Shown: positions 1 through 8,106, counted from the stretch's first letter. The stretch is DNA of 64,000 bases from Deltaproteobacteria bacterium (GCA_029547805.1 JAKPOP010000010.1:273675-337674); one strand, 5' to 3'. Numbers and translations: made by a program. The notes: generated by a model not told the origin, from the sequence alone.

Positions 1-251
1 CGGGCATGAGCGCCTGCCTGGAGTTTCCGCGTCTGGAGGTGGCCATGGCCGGCGAGTTTGCCTCGGTGGGCCTGTCCCAGAACAACTGCGTGTCGGCGTT
101 CTACTCATTCGACCCGGCCTGCAACCAGGTGAAGGGCACCGTGACCGGCGTCGCGCTCTACAACGTCGGTTTCTGGGGGATCACGTTGGCCGGAGGCCAG
201 GTGGAACTCTACAAGCAAGAGCGCGAGCGCCACGCCGGGAACTGCCGGTAG
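1..251 (+). CDS. C-terminal part of an unidentified protein, cut by the window edge
   Basis: The reading frame is open from the first base of the window to a TAG at 249-251, so this is probably the 3' end of a gene starting upstream. The visible part, about 82 residues, has several cysteines and alternating hydrophobic and polar stretches such as VTGVALYNVGFWGITLAGGQ, which would suit a beta-rich extracytoplasmic domain. An internal ATG at 6-8 exists but has no visible ribosome-binding site. No family is recognised. Confidence 0.5.
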   Translation, partial: GMSACLEFPRLEVAMAGEFASVGLSQNNCVSAFYSFDPACNQVKGTVTGVALYNVGFWGITLAGGQVELYKQERERHAGNCR

Positions 252-689
252 CCGTCGCGCGTCAGCCCAGCGCACGCCCGCCGGGACCCACCTCCCGTCG
301 ATGCCCCAACAGCCCCCCCATCTGCCGGGTCTGACCTGTGCCGGATCTTCCCGGTCTGGACCGGTTACCAGTCCGAAGGCATGCTCCACGGGGCACCTCC
401 TTGCTGCGTCATGCCATGGGTGGCCAGGGTGCGCGACCGACACTCCCCGGGCCATCCACCCGCCAGGAGTCATCGGCCACGTCCGGTGCGTGGCGGTTCT
501 CGGCGGACTCCACCGCCTTCCGAAGGGCGTCCTTCCTGTCAGAGGTCGCACCGGCGGTCAACTCTCCGGCGATCCCGAGGGCATCTGCAACCACCGTCTC
601 CGGCCGCGATTCCGGGAGGTTGTGTGGCATCGGGGGACGCCGGCGTCAGAAAGGGCGATACTGGGACGGTCTCGACGGGGGGACCGCCG
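252..689. other. Intergenic stretch, no supported gene
   Basis: These 438 bases lie between the partial gene and the molybdopterin oxidoreductase. Open frames here look like random high-G+C translations rich in Arg, Pro and Ser. A 73-codon minus-strand frame (630 to 409) has a more protein-like composition but no purine-rich ribosome-binding site before its ATG. I see no clear promoter, terminator or RNA. Confidence 0.5.
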
Positions 690-1547
690 TTGCCCGATCA
701 CCGCATCACGAGGCGGAACCTGCTGCAGTGGCTGGGCCAGGCGGCGACGGTGCCGCTGTGGGCCCCGCTGGTCCAGGCCTGCGGGTCCTCCGGGAGCCCG
801 TCGGACCGGCACACGAGCGACCAGGACCTCCCGGATTGGCCCGACCCGATGGGCGCCGACGGGTCCCGGGATGCCGGCGGCCCGGGAGGCGACGCCGGGG
901 ACCTCCGTCCCGGGGACGATTCCTCCATCGCCGGATCGGATGGCCCCGGGCCCGATGTCCGGTCCTGCGAGGCCGAGTTCCAGCCAGGGACCGAGGACCT
1001 CCCGATCCTCCAGTCGTTCCCGGTCCGGACCGTGGACCCCCAGGACCTCCAGTCGATCCTGGCCTCCTGGCGCCTCTCGGTCGGGGGCATGGTTCGACGG
1101 GAGGTCACCTGGTCCTTCTGCGACCTGCTGGCGATGGGCCTGGTCACCCAGACCACCGACTTCCACTGCGTCGAGGGCTGGTCCGTCTGGGACGTCCCCT
1201 GGGACGGCGTGCCGCTGGCGAGGCTGCTGGACCTGGCGGGTCCCCTGCCCGGGGCCTCCTTCCTGAAGATCGACTGCATCGGAGGCCGCTACTCCGAGTC
1301 CCTGCCCCTGTCCGTGGCCCGGGAGCCCCGGACCCTGCTGGCCCTCGGGATCGGGGGCCAGACCCTGCCCCTGTCCCACGGCTTTCCGGCGCGCGTCGTG
1401 GTCCCGCGGCTGCTGGGCTACAAGAATCCCAAATATGTCCGCCGCATCGACCTGGTGGACGTGGAACACCCGGGCTTCTGGTCCCGCTTCGGCTATCCCG
1501 TGTCCGGCGAGGTGCCCCCGGAACGCCTCCGGGAGGGACACTACTGA
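690..1547 (+). CDS. Exported molybdopterin-dependent oxidoreductase, sulfite oxidase (SUOX) fold
   Basis: Predicted 285-residue molybdopterin-binding protein of the sulfite oxidase/YedY superfamily. I choose a TTG start at 690 because a GGGGGGA element lies six bases upstream and the N-terminus then reads as an export signal: twin arginines at residues 8-9 (TRRNLL), a hydrophobic stretch, and a lipobox-like LVQAC ending at Cys31. Residues about 35-80 form an Asp/Pro/Gly-rich spacer, then the domain begins. The expected cofactor cysteine is in FHCVEGWSVWDVPWDGVPL. Folded export with cofactor by Tat and lipid anchoring at Cys31 are inferred. No heme or membrane partner is encoded next to it, so the electron acceptor and substrate are unknown. 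The domain is shorter than full sulfite oxidases and lacks a dimerisation domain. Confidence 0.8.
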   Translation: MPDHRITRRNLLQWLGQAATVPLWAPLVQACGSSGSPSDRHTSDQDLPDWPDPMGADGSRDAGGPGGDAGDLRPGDDSSIAGSDGPGPDVRSCEAEFQPGTEDLPILQSFPVRTVDPQDLQSILASWRLSVGGMVRREVTWSFCDLLAMGLVTQTTDFHCVEGWSVWDVPWDGVPLARLLDLAGPLPGASFLKIDCIGGRYSESLPLSVAREPRTLLALGIGGQTLPLSHGFPARVVVPRLLGYKNPKYVRRIDLVDVEHPGFWSRFGYPVSGEVPPERLREGHY

Positions 1548-1614
1548 AGCGACCTCCCGGTACGGCCAGGCACCCCCATCGGTCCAGACCCAGAAACCCG
1601 ATCCGCCTGGAGGC

Positions 1615-1644
1615 TTGACGACGAGAAGGGAAGACCTCTATCGT
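1615..1644 (+). promoter_or_regulatory. Possible sigma70-type promoter of the mntP-like gene
   Basis: TTGACG (1615-1620) and TATCGT (1639-1644) are separated by 18 bases and sit 25 bases before the ATG of the MntP-like gene. The -35 box is good and the -10 box is weak. The fit was judged by eye. Confidence 0.4.
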
Positions 1645-1668
1645 CCGGCGGGGCGGCGGGGAAGGTCC

Positions 1669-2235
1669 ATGAGTCTGGTGGAGGTCCTGGGGCTGGCGGT
1701 CGCCCTGGCCATGGATGCCTTCGCGGTGGCGATCGGCGCGGCCCTCTCCCTCGGGACCGTCTCCCGGCGCCAGGCCTTCCGGCTCTCCTTCCACTTCGGC
1801 CTCTTCCAGTTCCTGATGCCCCTCGCCGGCTTCTTCGCCGGCAACACCATCGTCCAGTGGGCCCGGGCGGTGGACCACTGGGTCGCCTTCGCCCTGCTGG
1901 CCGTCGTCGGCACCCGGATGATCCAGGAGGGCTGGTCCCGGCCTGACCCGGACCGCGCCCCTCGGGACCCCACCCGAGGACGGTCCCTCCTGGTCCTGTC
2001 GGTCGCCACGAGCATCGATGCCCTGGCCGTCGGCCTCTCCCTGGGCCTGATCGGGGTCTCCATCTGGTACCCGGCCGCCGTGATCGGCGTCGTCGCCGCG
2101 GCCTTCACGCTGCTGGGACTGCGCCTGGGTGCCCTCATCGGGCCGGCCTTCGGTCACCGGATGGCCATCGTCGGTGGCGGGATCCTCTGGGCCATCGGCA
2201 TCCGCATCCTGGTGGAGCACCTGGGCCAGGCCTGA
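1669..2235 (+). CDS. mntP: Manganese efflux pump, MntP family
   Basis: Predicted 188-residue inner-membrane protein with six hydrophobic segments and the duplicated MntP signatures: AMDAFAVAIG in the first helix and SIDALAVGLS in the fourth. Their aspartates are the conserved intramembrane residues of the family. MntP exports Mn(II) and protects against manganese excess. The ATG at 1669 follows a GGCGGGGAAGG element. A longer frame upstream gives only low-complexity sequence and is not used. The length matches the family (about 185-190 residues). It seems monocistronic; I did not find a yybP-ykoY-like riboswitch in the short leader. Function rests on family resemblance. Confidence 0.9.
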   Translation: MSLVEVLGLAVALAMDAFAVAIGAALSLGTVSRRQAFRLSFHFGLFQFLMPLAGFFAGNTIVQWARAVDHWVAFALLAVVGTRMIQEGWSRPDPDRAPRDPTRGRSLLVLSVATSIDALAVGLSLGLIGVSIWYPAAVIGVVAAAFTLLGLRLGALIGPAFGHRMAIVGGGILWAIGIRILVEHLGQA

Positions 2236-2319
2236 TCCCGCCCCCTGTCGGAAGCCACCCTCCCGAACAGCCCCCTGGCAGGGGCATCGACGCAATGGCG
2301 CTTCGGCAAGGTGGGTCGG

Positions 2320-2946
2320 TCAGGGCACGACGGCGCCCGTGGCCCCATCGACCTGGACCCGGGCCCCGTCGGCCTTCCGGGTCACGGTCCAGCGGCCGGT
2401 CCGGGAGTCATAGTCCAGGTCGTAGGTGCCCTCGGCGCCATCGCCGTGGAAGGCGGCCCGGATCGCCCGGTCCGAGTCCACGGTCGGCAGGACCGGCTCG
2501 GAGGCGCCGTCGCAGGCGGCCCCGCCGCAGGTCCCGGCAGTCCGGCACCCGCAGAGGTTCCGGAGGCGGCACTCCCCGAGGGTCACGTCGAACCACAGGG
2601 CGTCGTCGCCCTGGCAGAAGGCCGTCACCCAGCCGCTCCCCGGCAAGGTGGTCGGCCGCCCGTTGGCCCCCACCTGGCGGCCGCTGACCCGACCGGTCCA
2701 GCGGGACCCGGTGCCCTCGATGGACCGGGCCAGGGGACGGAGGGTCTCCACCACGTTGAAGGCCGACAGGGAGGGGACGGTCGGGAGGTCCGGGCAGCGA
2801 TCCACCGGCCGGATGTCGTCGGGGTCCGCGCAGGGGACCTGGACGGTGACCCCCTCTGCCGGAAGGTCCTCGCCAGCGCTGCCGAGGCTGCTGCTGCACG
2901 CCACCATGACCGATGCCATCCCGATCACCCAGCCGTACCGCTTCAT
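2320..2946 (-). CDS. Small cysteine-rich lipoprotein of unknown function
   Basis: Predicted 208-residue secreted lipoprotein. The start at 2946 is chosen because GGGAGG lies just upstream and the N-terminus is a short lipoprotein signal with Cys17 in SVMVACSSS; an upstream in-frame ATG at 3027 would bury the signal. The mature part has cysteine pairs near the middle (CRLRNLCGCRTAGTCGG) that may form disulfides, and the C-terminal 45 residues (TYDLDYDSRTGRWTVTRK) look like one beta-hairpin domain. No catalytic motif or family is recognised. It follows the truncated GH5-like lipoprotein on the same strand after about 115 bases and may be co-transcribed. Confidence 0.7.
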   Translation of the reverse strand: MKRYGWVIGMASVMVACSSSLGSAGEDLPAEGVTVQVPCADPDDIRPVDRCPDLPTVPSLSAFNVVETLRPLARSIEGTGSRWTGRVSGRQVGANGRPTTLPGSGWVTAFCQGDDALWFDVTLGECRLRNLCGCRTAGTCGGAACDGASEPVLPTVDSDRAIRAAFHGDGAEGTYDLDYDSRTGRWTVTRKADGARVQVDGATGAVVP

Positions 2947-3060
2947 GGGCGCTGCCGCCTCCCGTTCCACGCGGCCGCATCCTACCACATCGCCATCGAG
3001 GGACCGTCCCCTTTTTACCGGTCCCAACCTCTCGTTTCGATGGTGGTTCGCAGCGGACCA

Positions 3061-3750
3061 TCAGGGACGCAGCCCCGACCTCAGGATCTCCAGGAGCCGG
3101 GGGTTCGGGTCCCACTGCAGGCTCCCGTAGGCCGACAGACGATCCTTCAAGGTCTCGATATCGTCGTCAAAGACATCCGGATGCCTGAAATCCCCCCGAA
3201 CCACGTTGAACCCCTGCTCCGCGATCCAGGCGATGTCCGCCTCGCCGATCCAGGCCTCCTGGAAGAGGTCCAGCAGTTCGTCCCGCACTTCGTCGCCGAA
3301 CCGCTCGGAGAGTTTCCTGCGCAACGGGAGGTCGGCATCGGCGTAGAGCACCGGCAGATACCGACGCACCTTGTCAGTGAAGGCCGCGGCGGCCGCCTCC
3401 CCGATCCGCGCGGCCAGGGCCGCCTGGAACGACGTCAGGTAGCCTTCGTCGCCACCCCAGGACTCGTCCTGCCCCTGCCGAAGCACCGCGATGACGTCCG
3501 CGGCGAAGGACTCCCTCTGCCCCAGGACGTAGATCCGCGAGGTGAGCGAGTAGTCGATCTGGGTGATCCAGGTCTCGTTGAAGAGCCAGCCGCCCAGATT
3601 GACGCCCTTCAGGACCACCTCGGCCCCGGTGTCGTCCACGATCCGGGTTCCGTCGGCCCGCAGGGCCGGCATCGGGGGCACCGTAGTCCCCGACCCGGCG
3701 CAGGCAGCCAGCCCGGCCATCACGATCACGATCCGGATCGTCTTCCCCAT
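3061..3750 (-). pseudogene. Truncated GH5-like (cellulase family) lipoprotein
   Basis: Encodes 229 residues beginning with a lipoprotein signal (Cys17 in GLAACAGSG) and the usual entry strand of GH5 enzymes: LRADGTRIVDDTGAEVVLKG followed by VNLGGWLFNETWI. A GFNVVR strand near residue 190 corresponds to the place where GH5 enzymes continue into the (beta/alpha)8 barrel, but the protein ends about 40 residues later. The region with the catalytic acid/base and nucleophile glutamates is absent, and the 115 bases downstream hold no continuation in another frame. The start at 3750 has GGGAGG upstream. It may be a remnant, or a short non-catalytic protein that kept the N-terminal fold. Catalysis is not expected. 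Confidence 0.6.
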
Positions 3751-3926
3751 CTCGACGTCCTCCCTGGCGGTCCCCGGCCGCTTCCGCAGGCCAGAGTATG
3801 GCACAGACTGCCACGCCACGAATTCCCCGGCATCGTGCCAGGCAGGCATGTCCCTCGCGTCCAGGGAGGTTTCCGTCCGGGCGCCACGCCCCGACCGGCC
3901 ACCGTCCGACGAGACGACGCGGCCCG

Positions 3927-3955
3927 TTGACAGGGCCCTGGGCGCCTTCGATACT
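3927..3955 (+). promoter_or_regulatory. Strong sigma70-type promoter of the sulfur-relay/carbamoylation operon
   Basis: A perfect TTGACA (3927-3932), a 17-base spacer and GATACT (3950-3955) lie just upstream of the first gene of the operon. A start of transcription near 3962 would give a leader of about 30 bases with AGGAAAGGAA before the start codon. It is one of the best consensus matches in the window. Confidence 0.7.
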
Positions 3956-3990
3956 CGGCTGACAGGTCCATCGCCAGGAAAGGAACGGCC

Positions 3991-5421
3991 TTGCCGATGA
4001 CGGGAGTCGAAGCCTGGGCCTTGGCCGTGGCGGAGATCCTGGTCCCGGCGCTGCTGGGCTGGGCCCTGGGGGCCGCGATCCGGAAGTGGACGAGGCGGCC
4101 CGCCGGTCCCGGGGCCCGGATCGGGCTGGCGATTGCCCCGGTGGCGGTCGCCATCGCGGTCTATCCGCCCACCGTGGCATCCCTGGGCCTCTGGGACGTG
4201 GTGACGCTGTCCCTGATGCTGGGCCTGGGATTGCAACACGGGGCCGCCTGGGGCGTCACCCTGGACTCGGCCCGCCGAACGGTCCCCACGCTTCTGGGGA
4301 CCCTGGCGACGGCCCTGATCCTGGAGGTCACCTGCCGGGTGGCCCTGCCCCGACCCCCCGAGTCCTACCCGGTCCGGGGGGTCCATCTCTGGACCGCAGC
4401 GCAACGCCCAGCCACGGTGCACCGATTCGACCCGATCCACCTCCCGGAACGGCTGGATCCCCTCCGGACCCCTCAACTGCAGGAAAAGACGGCACCCGTG
4501 GTGGTCCACTCCGGGAACTCGGTGGTCGAAGGTGCCGGGTACTGCTCCCAGGGGTGCCCCTTCGTGGAACAACTGGACGCCCAGGACCCGTCCCTGCTGC
4601 ACGTGAAGGCGGGCGTCCCCGGCGCCGGGATCGACCTGGGCTATCTCCTCTTCCAACGATGGATCGAGGCCGGGCGGCTGGACGGCTTCGTCCTCTACCT
4701 CCATCCGAACCTCACGGTGGTGACGGACATTCCTTACCGCGCCTGCGGCGGTGGCCCCCTGCTGGACTATCGGCCCGAGAGCCCTCGGATCGCCTGCACG
4801 GACCCCTCCCCATCGCCATCCACCCCGCCCCCGGAGGCCGGGGCCCTCCCGGCAACCGAGTCCCTCCCAGCCTCTGCCTTGGAGTCCCCGGTCCCATTCG
4901 CCATCGAGGTCGCCGCCTCGGTGTCGGCCCTGGCGGGCCATCTGCGATGGGCCATCAGCCGGGCCACACGCCCTGGACAGGTCTCGCCCCATCCGGCGGA
5001 GGTGGTCCTGGATCACAGCCGGGAGGTCCTGACGGCCATCGGGCGCCGCTGCCAGCAGGAGGGCATCCCCTGGGCCGTGGTGATGCTGCCGGGACGACCG
5101 GAACTGGAGGGAGACCAGAACGAGCGGGATCGCCATCGGGTCATCGCGCACCTGGCCCGACAGACGCTTGCCCCCTTCGGGGTCCCGGTCCTCGACGCCT
5201 TCGACCACCTCCTCGATGCCACGGCACGCGAAGGCGCCGAGGCGCTATTTGCCGACCGCTGCTGCCACTTCAATCGGCGGGGGAACGATCTGATGGTATC
5301 CTGGCTCCGGGAGGCCCTGGCGCCCACCTTCGAGGCGGTGCGCAGAAACAGAAGGCCGGGAGGCCCGCCGGAGACCCGGGCCGGGGCTCCCGATGGAGGG
5401 ATGGAGGGCAGGAACCCTTGA
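3991..5421 (+). CDS. Membrane-anchored SGNH-hydrolase-like protein, first gene of the operon
   Basis: 476 residues. The first 120 hold about four hydrophobic segments; the rest is an extracytoplasmic SGNH-like domain. Block I is HSGNSVVEGAGY with Asn176 in place of the usual Asp (G175-N176-S177), and block V is DRCCHFN (Asp422, His426) near the C-terminus, so the Ser and the Asp/His pair are present. A Pro/Ser-rich insert of about 30 residues lies near residue 280. SGNH proteins of this architecture add or remove acyl groups on glycans or small molecules. TTG at 3991 has ideal spacing to AGGAA; ATG at 3997 is an alternative. The 3' end overlaps the cysteine desulfurase start (TTGA), so the two are translationally coupled. 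The substrate is unknown. Confidence 0.65.
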   Translation: MPMTGVEAWALAVAEILVPALLGWALGAAIRKWTRRPAGPGARIGLAIAPVAVAIAVYPPTVASLGLWDVVTLSLMLGLGLQHGAAWGVTLDSARRTVPTLLGTLATALILEVTCRVALPRPPESYPVRGVHLWTAAQRPATVHRFDPIHLPERLDPLRTPQLQEKTAPVVVHSGNSVVEGAGYCSQGCPFVEQLDAQDPSLLHVKAGVPGAGIDLGYLLFQRWIEAGRLDGFVLYLHPNLTVVTDIPYRACGGGPLLDYRPESPRIACTDPSPSPSTPPPEAGALPATESLPASALESPVPFAIEVAASVSALAGHLRWAISRATRPGQVSPHPAEVVLDHSREVLTAIGRRCQQEGIPWAVVMLPGRPELEGDQNERDRHRVIAHLARQTLAPFGVPVLDAFDHLLDATAREGAEALFADRCCHFNRRGNDLMVSWLREALAPTFEAVRRNRRPGGPPETRAGAPDGGMEGRNP

Positions 5422-6545
5422 TCTACCTGGACCACGGTTCCACGACGCCCCTGGCCCCCGAGGTCGCCGAGGCCATGGCCCGGGCCACGGCCGTGGCCTG
5501 GGGGAACCCCTCCTCGGACCACGGCAGCGGTCTCGCGGCGGCCCGGGTGTTGGAGGAGGCCCGCTTGCGGGTCGCCACGGCGCTTCGGGCCGACCCCGCC
5601 GAGGTCGTGTTCACGTCAGGCGGAACCGAGGCGAACAACCTGGCCCTCAAGGGACGGCTCCTCCGAGGAGGGCGACCCGGTGGCCGCCTGGTCGTGTCGG
5701 CCATCGAGCATCCGAGCGTGATGGCCTGTGCGGCCTGGCTGGAGGGACTGGGTGTCGCCGTGGATCGGCTCCCGGTGGACGGAGAGGGCCTCGTGGACCC
5801 GGACGACCTGCGCCGACGGCTCCGGCCGGACACGCGCCTGGTGTCGGTGGGCCATGGCAACCACGAGATCGGCACCGTGCAGCCCCTGGCGGAACTGGCC
5901 CGGGTCTGTGCCGAGGCCGGCGTCCCCTTCCACACCGACGCCTGCCAGTCCTTCACCCGGGAGCCTCTGCCTGCGCCGCCGGACCTGCCGGACCTGGTGT
6001 CCGTGAACGCCCACAAGATCCATGGGCCCAAGGGCGCCGGGGCTCTGCGGGTCCGCCGGGGCCTGGCCCTGGAGCCCTTGATGCACGGAGGCCCCCAGGA
6101 AGGGGGACTGCGGCCGGGGACCCAGAACGTCCCTGCCCTGGCCGGATTCGGGGTGGCCGTGTCGCTGGCAGACCCGGCGGAATACCAGCGGCAGGCCGCC
6201 CTGCGGGACCGGCTCCTGGAACGGCTGCTGTCGATCCGGGGCGCCCACCTGCACGGATCCCGGACCCGGCGCCTCTGCCACCACCTGTCCCTGCGATTCG
6301 ACGGGGTGTCGGGGCGGGCACTGGCCGCAGCGCTGGACCGCGCCGGGGTCCGGGTCTCCCGGGGGTCCGCCTGCTCCTCGGGAACCACGGCCCCGAGCCC
6401 CGTCCTGCTGGCCCTGGGAATCCCCCCGGCGGAGGCCCTGGGAGCCGTGCGAATCACCCTGGGTCGAGGCACGACGGAAGCGGAGGTGGACCAGGCGGGG
6501 GCCATCATCGATCAGGCGGTGGCCACACTGCGGAGGACGCCATGA
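5418..6545 (+). CDS. Cysteine desulfurase (NifS/IscS class V aminotransferase)
   Basis: 375-residue PLP enzyme expected to move sulfur from L-cysteine to a carrier as persulfide. It starts at TTG 5418, inside the stop of the preceding gene, with GGAGGGCAGGA upstream; the protein then begins IYLDHGSTTPLAPEV, the usual NifS N-terminus. PLP lysine is Lys200 in NAHKIHGPKGAGAL, and the catalytic cysteine is Cys319 in SRGSACSSGTTAPSP, the loop type typical of IscS/NifS group I enzymes. No IscU, IscA or Fdx gene is nearby. Instead the next two genes are a TusA-like carrier and a PP-loop ATPase, so it most likely feeds a thiolation pathway rather than general Fe-S assembly. It overlaps the next gene by four bases. 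Confidence 0.9.
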   Translation: MIYLDHGSTTPLAPEVAEAMARATAVAWGNPSSDHGSGLAAARVLEEARLRVATALRADPAEVVFTSGGTEANNLALKGRLLRGGRPGGRLVVSAIEHPSVMACAAWLEGLGVAVDRLPVDGEGLVDPDDLRRRLRPDTRLVSVGHGNHEIGTVQPLAELARVCAEAGVPFHTDACQSFTREPLPAPPDLPDLVSVNAHKIHGPKGAGALRVRRGLALEPLMHGGPQEGGLRPGTQNVPALAGFGVAVSLADPAEYQRQAALRDRLLERLLSIRGAHLHGSRTRRLCHHLSLRFDGVSGRALAAALDRAGVRVSRGSACSSGTTAPSPVLLALGIPPAEALGAVRITLGRGTTEAEVDQAGAIIDQAVATLRRTP

Positions 6546-6775
6546 CCGACGACCTCCCGGTGCTGGACCTTCGGGGCGTGAAGTGCCCGGCCAACGCAGC
6601 CCGGGCACTGCTGCGCCTGGAGACGATGGAGGCCGGGGAGCGTCTGGCCATCCTGCTGGACCCGGGGGAACCGACGGAGTCGGTGCCGGCCGCCCTGACC
6701 CTGGAAGGGCACCGGGTGGTCGCCACGACGGACTGCAAGGACCACTGGCGTCTGGTAGCGGAGGCACGGGGGTAG
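6542..6775 (+). CDS. TusA-family sulfur carrier protein
   Basis: 77 residues. Conserved LDLRGVKCPANAARALLRLE contains the persulfide-carrying Cys15 in a CPxN motif, followed by the LLDPGEPTESVPAALTLEGH segment typical of the TusA-like subgroup found beside cysteine desulfurases and PP-loop enzymes. It would accept sulfane sulfur from the upstream desulfurase and pass it to the downstream ATPase. The start ATG overlaps the desulfurase stop, and its own stop is one base before the next start, so all three are likely made in similar amounts. The CPxN form differs from E. coli TusA (CPxP). The tRNA partners TusBCD/E and MnmA are not in the window, so a non-canonical acceptor is likely. Confidence 0.88.
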   Translation: MTDDLPVLDLRGVKCPANAARALLRLETMEAGERLAILLDPGEPTESVPAALTLEGHRVVATTDCKDHWRLVAEARG

Positions 6776-6776
6776 C

Positions 6777-7796
6777 ATGGACCTGGGACCGGAGCGGCCG
6801 ATCTGCAAACGGTGCGTGCTGCCCCACAGCCCACCGGACATCGTGCTGGACGCCGAGGGCGTCTGCAGCATCTGCCGCCAGGAGGAGGCCCGCCAGTCCC
6901 GGTCCGACGATCCCCCCCTGCTGGAGACGGACTTCGTGCGCCTGCTCCAGAAGCACCGAGGCAAGGGCACCCACGACTGTCTGGTCATGTGCAGCGGCGG
7001 CAAGGACAGCACCGCCGCCCTCTACTACATGAAGCGCCGCTACCGGATGAACCCCCTGGCCTTCATGTTCGACCACGGCTTCGAGCAGCAGGACGCCATC
7101 GACAACGTGCGCCGGGCCGCCGACGCCCTGGGGGTGGACCTCCTCTTCTACCGGACCGACGCCGTGCGCGGCCTCTTTCGGAAGATGGTCGTCTCGGGCA
7201 GCCGGGCCGTCCTCTGCCACCCCTGCAGCATCTGGTACATGTCCCTGACCTTCGAGATGGCGGCCCGCTTCGACATCCCGTTGATCATCGCCGGGTGGAC
7301 CAAGGGCCAGTCAGCCCGGCCCGGGGTGATGACCAGGTGCGCCTGCAACGTCGACGCCCCCGAGTACCGATCGATGGGGGAGGCCACGAAGGCGTTCCTG
7401 AAGACCCTGCGGGACGACCCCCAGTACCGGGACTTCCCGTCGTCGATGGAGGAGGCCGTGGCCCGGGCCCGGAAGCGTCACCACGCCACGGTGCTGTCGC
7501 CCCACTGGTTCCTGGACCAGGCGGCCGAGGACTACGTGGAGGTGATCCGGCGGGAGGTGGGCTGGCGCCCCGTCGCCGAGTCCTACCCGGCCGGGTCCAC
7601 CAACTGCTCCCTGAACTTCCTCTCGGTGTGGAACTCCCTGCGGCACTTCGGCTATACCCACTACCACGTGGAGATGGCCAAGATGGTGCGCCAGGGCCTC
7701 ATGACCCGGGAGGAGGCCCTCCGGGCACTGGAGGTGAACTTCGGAGACGAGACGCTGGCCCGGGTCCTGGAGCGGCTGGAACCGCCCGCGAAGTGA
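6777..7796 (+). CDS. PP-loop ATP pyrophosphatase related to N-acetyl sugar amidotransferases; probable sulfur-insertion enzyme
   Basis: 339 residues. The PP-loop SGGKDS (73-78) binds ATP and activates an acceptor by adenylation. The N-terminus carries a four-cysteine zinc-ribbon-like module (Cys10/13 and Cys30/33, CKRCVLP...GVCSIC) as in WbpG/PseA-type amidotransferases. Further cysteines at 147/150 (LCHPC) and 188/190 (CAC) sit where thiolases of the TtcA/TtuA type hold catalytic or Fe-S-binding residues. WbpG uses ammonia from HisH/HisF-like partners; none is present here, whereas a desulfurase and a sulfur carrier lie directly upstream. I therefore infer that it inserts sulfur, or less likely nitrogen, into a sugar or small molecule. 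It begins one base after the TusA stop. The next gene starts 39 bases downstream with its own ribosome-binding site. Confidence 0.75.
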   Translation: MDLGPERPICKRCVLPHSPPDIVLDAEGVCSICRQEEARQSRSDDPPLLETDFVRLLQKHRGKGTHDCLVMCSGGKDSTAALYYMKRRYRMNPLAFMFDHGFEQQDAIDNVRRAADALGVDLLFYRTDAVRGLFRKMVVSGSRAVLCHPCSIWYMSLTFEMAARFDIPLIIAGWTKGQSARPGVMTRCACNVDAPEYRSMGEATKAFLKTLRDDPQYRDFPSSMEEAVARARKRHHATVLSPHWFLDQAAEDYVEVIRREVGWRPVAESYPAGSTNCSLNFLSVWNSLRHFGYTHYHVEMAKMVRQGLMTREEALRALEVNFGDETLARVLERLEPPAK

Positions 7797-7835
7797 CCGG
7801 GCGCGGCCACCGGCCGGCAGCCCACGGAGGTTCGG

Positions 7836-8084
7836 ATGGGCATCGGAGAGCGCATCCTCCATGCGATGAAACGGTTCACCGGGCGGGTGGCCTCCGTCGT
7901 CACGGCGGCGCTGCTGGCGGTGGGCCTCTGGTTGGCCTACTGGGTCGCCATCCCCCTGACGCGGGCGATGGCCGAGGTCTTCGCCCGGGGGTTTCTGGGC
8001 CGGGGACGGCGGGACGAAGGGTCCCATTGGCGGCCGGCGAAGGGGTATGGAACGACCCCCGATGACGTGGTGGACCAGTCCTGA
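7836..8084 (+). CDS. Small membrane protein, SxtJ-like
   Basis: 82 residues with one clear membrane helix (about 18-42) followed by a basic tail and GSHWRPAKGYGTTPDD. The start at 7836 has CACGGAGG upstream. Position and shape match the SxtJ family: short membrane proteins encoded between or beside DUF5989 and carbamoyltransferase genes, as in saxitoxin clusters (sxtI-J-K-L). SxtJ homologues are usually longer (about 130 residues), so this may be a reduced form corresponding to the C-terminal half. No catalytic residues are evident. It may anchor the carbamoyltransferase or form a small membrane complex with the next product. The family assignment is by context and weak similarity. Confidence 0.55.
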   Translation: MGIGERILHAMKRFTGRVASVVTAALLAVGLWLAYWVAIPLTRAMAEVFARGFLGRGRRDEGSHWRPAKGYGTTPDDVVDQS

Positions 8085-8106
8085 GGTGCCGGAAAGGAGG
8101 AAGGCG

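Noticed and set aside
409-630. 73-codon minus-strand frame before the oxidoreductase gene
   Set aside because: Amino-acid composition is plausible, but there is no ribosome-binding site, no recognised family and no partner gene; not enough to call a gene.
3000-3025. Hairpin after the GH5-like gene as terminator
   Set aside because: GGGACCG and CGGTCCC can pair around a 12-base loop, but the stem is short and no T-run follows on the transcribed strand.
6542-6775. Classical tRNA 2-thiouridine pathway member
   Set aside because: The TusA-like protein has CPxN rather than CPxP, and TusBCD/E and MnmA are absent nearby; the adjacent PP-loop enzyme is of the sugar-amidotransferase type.
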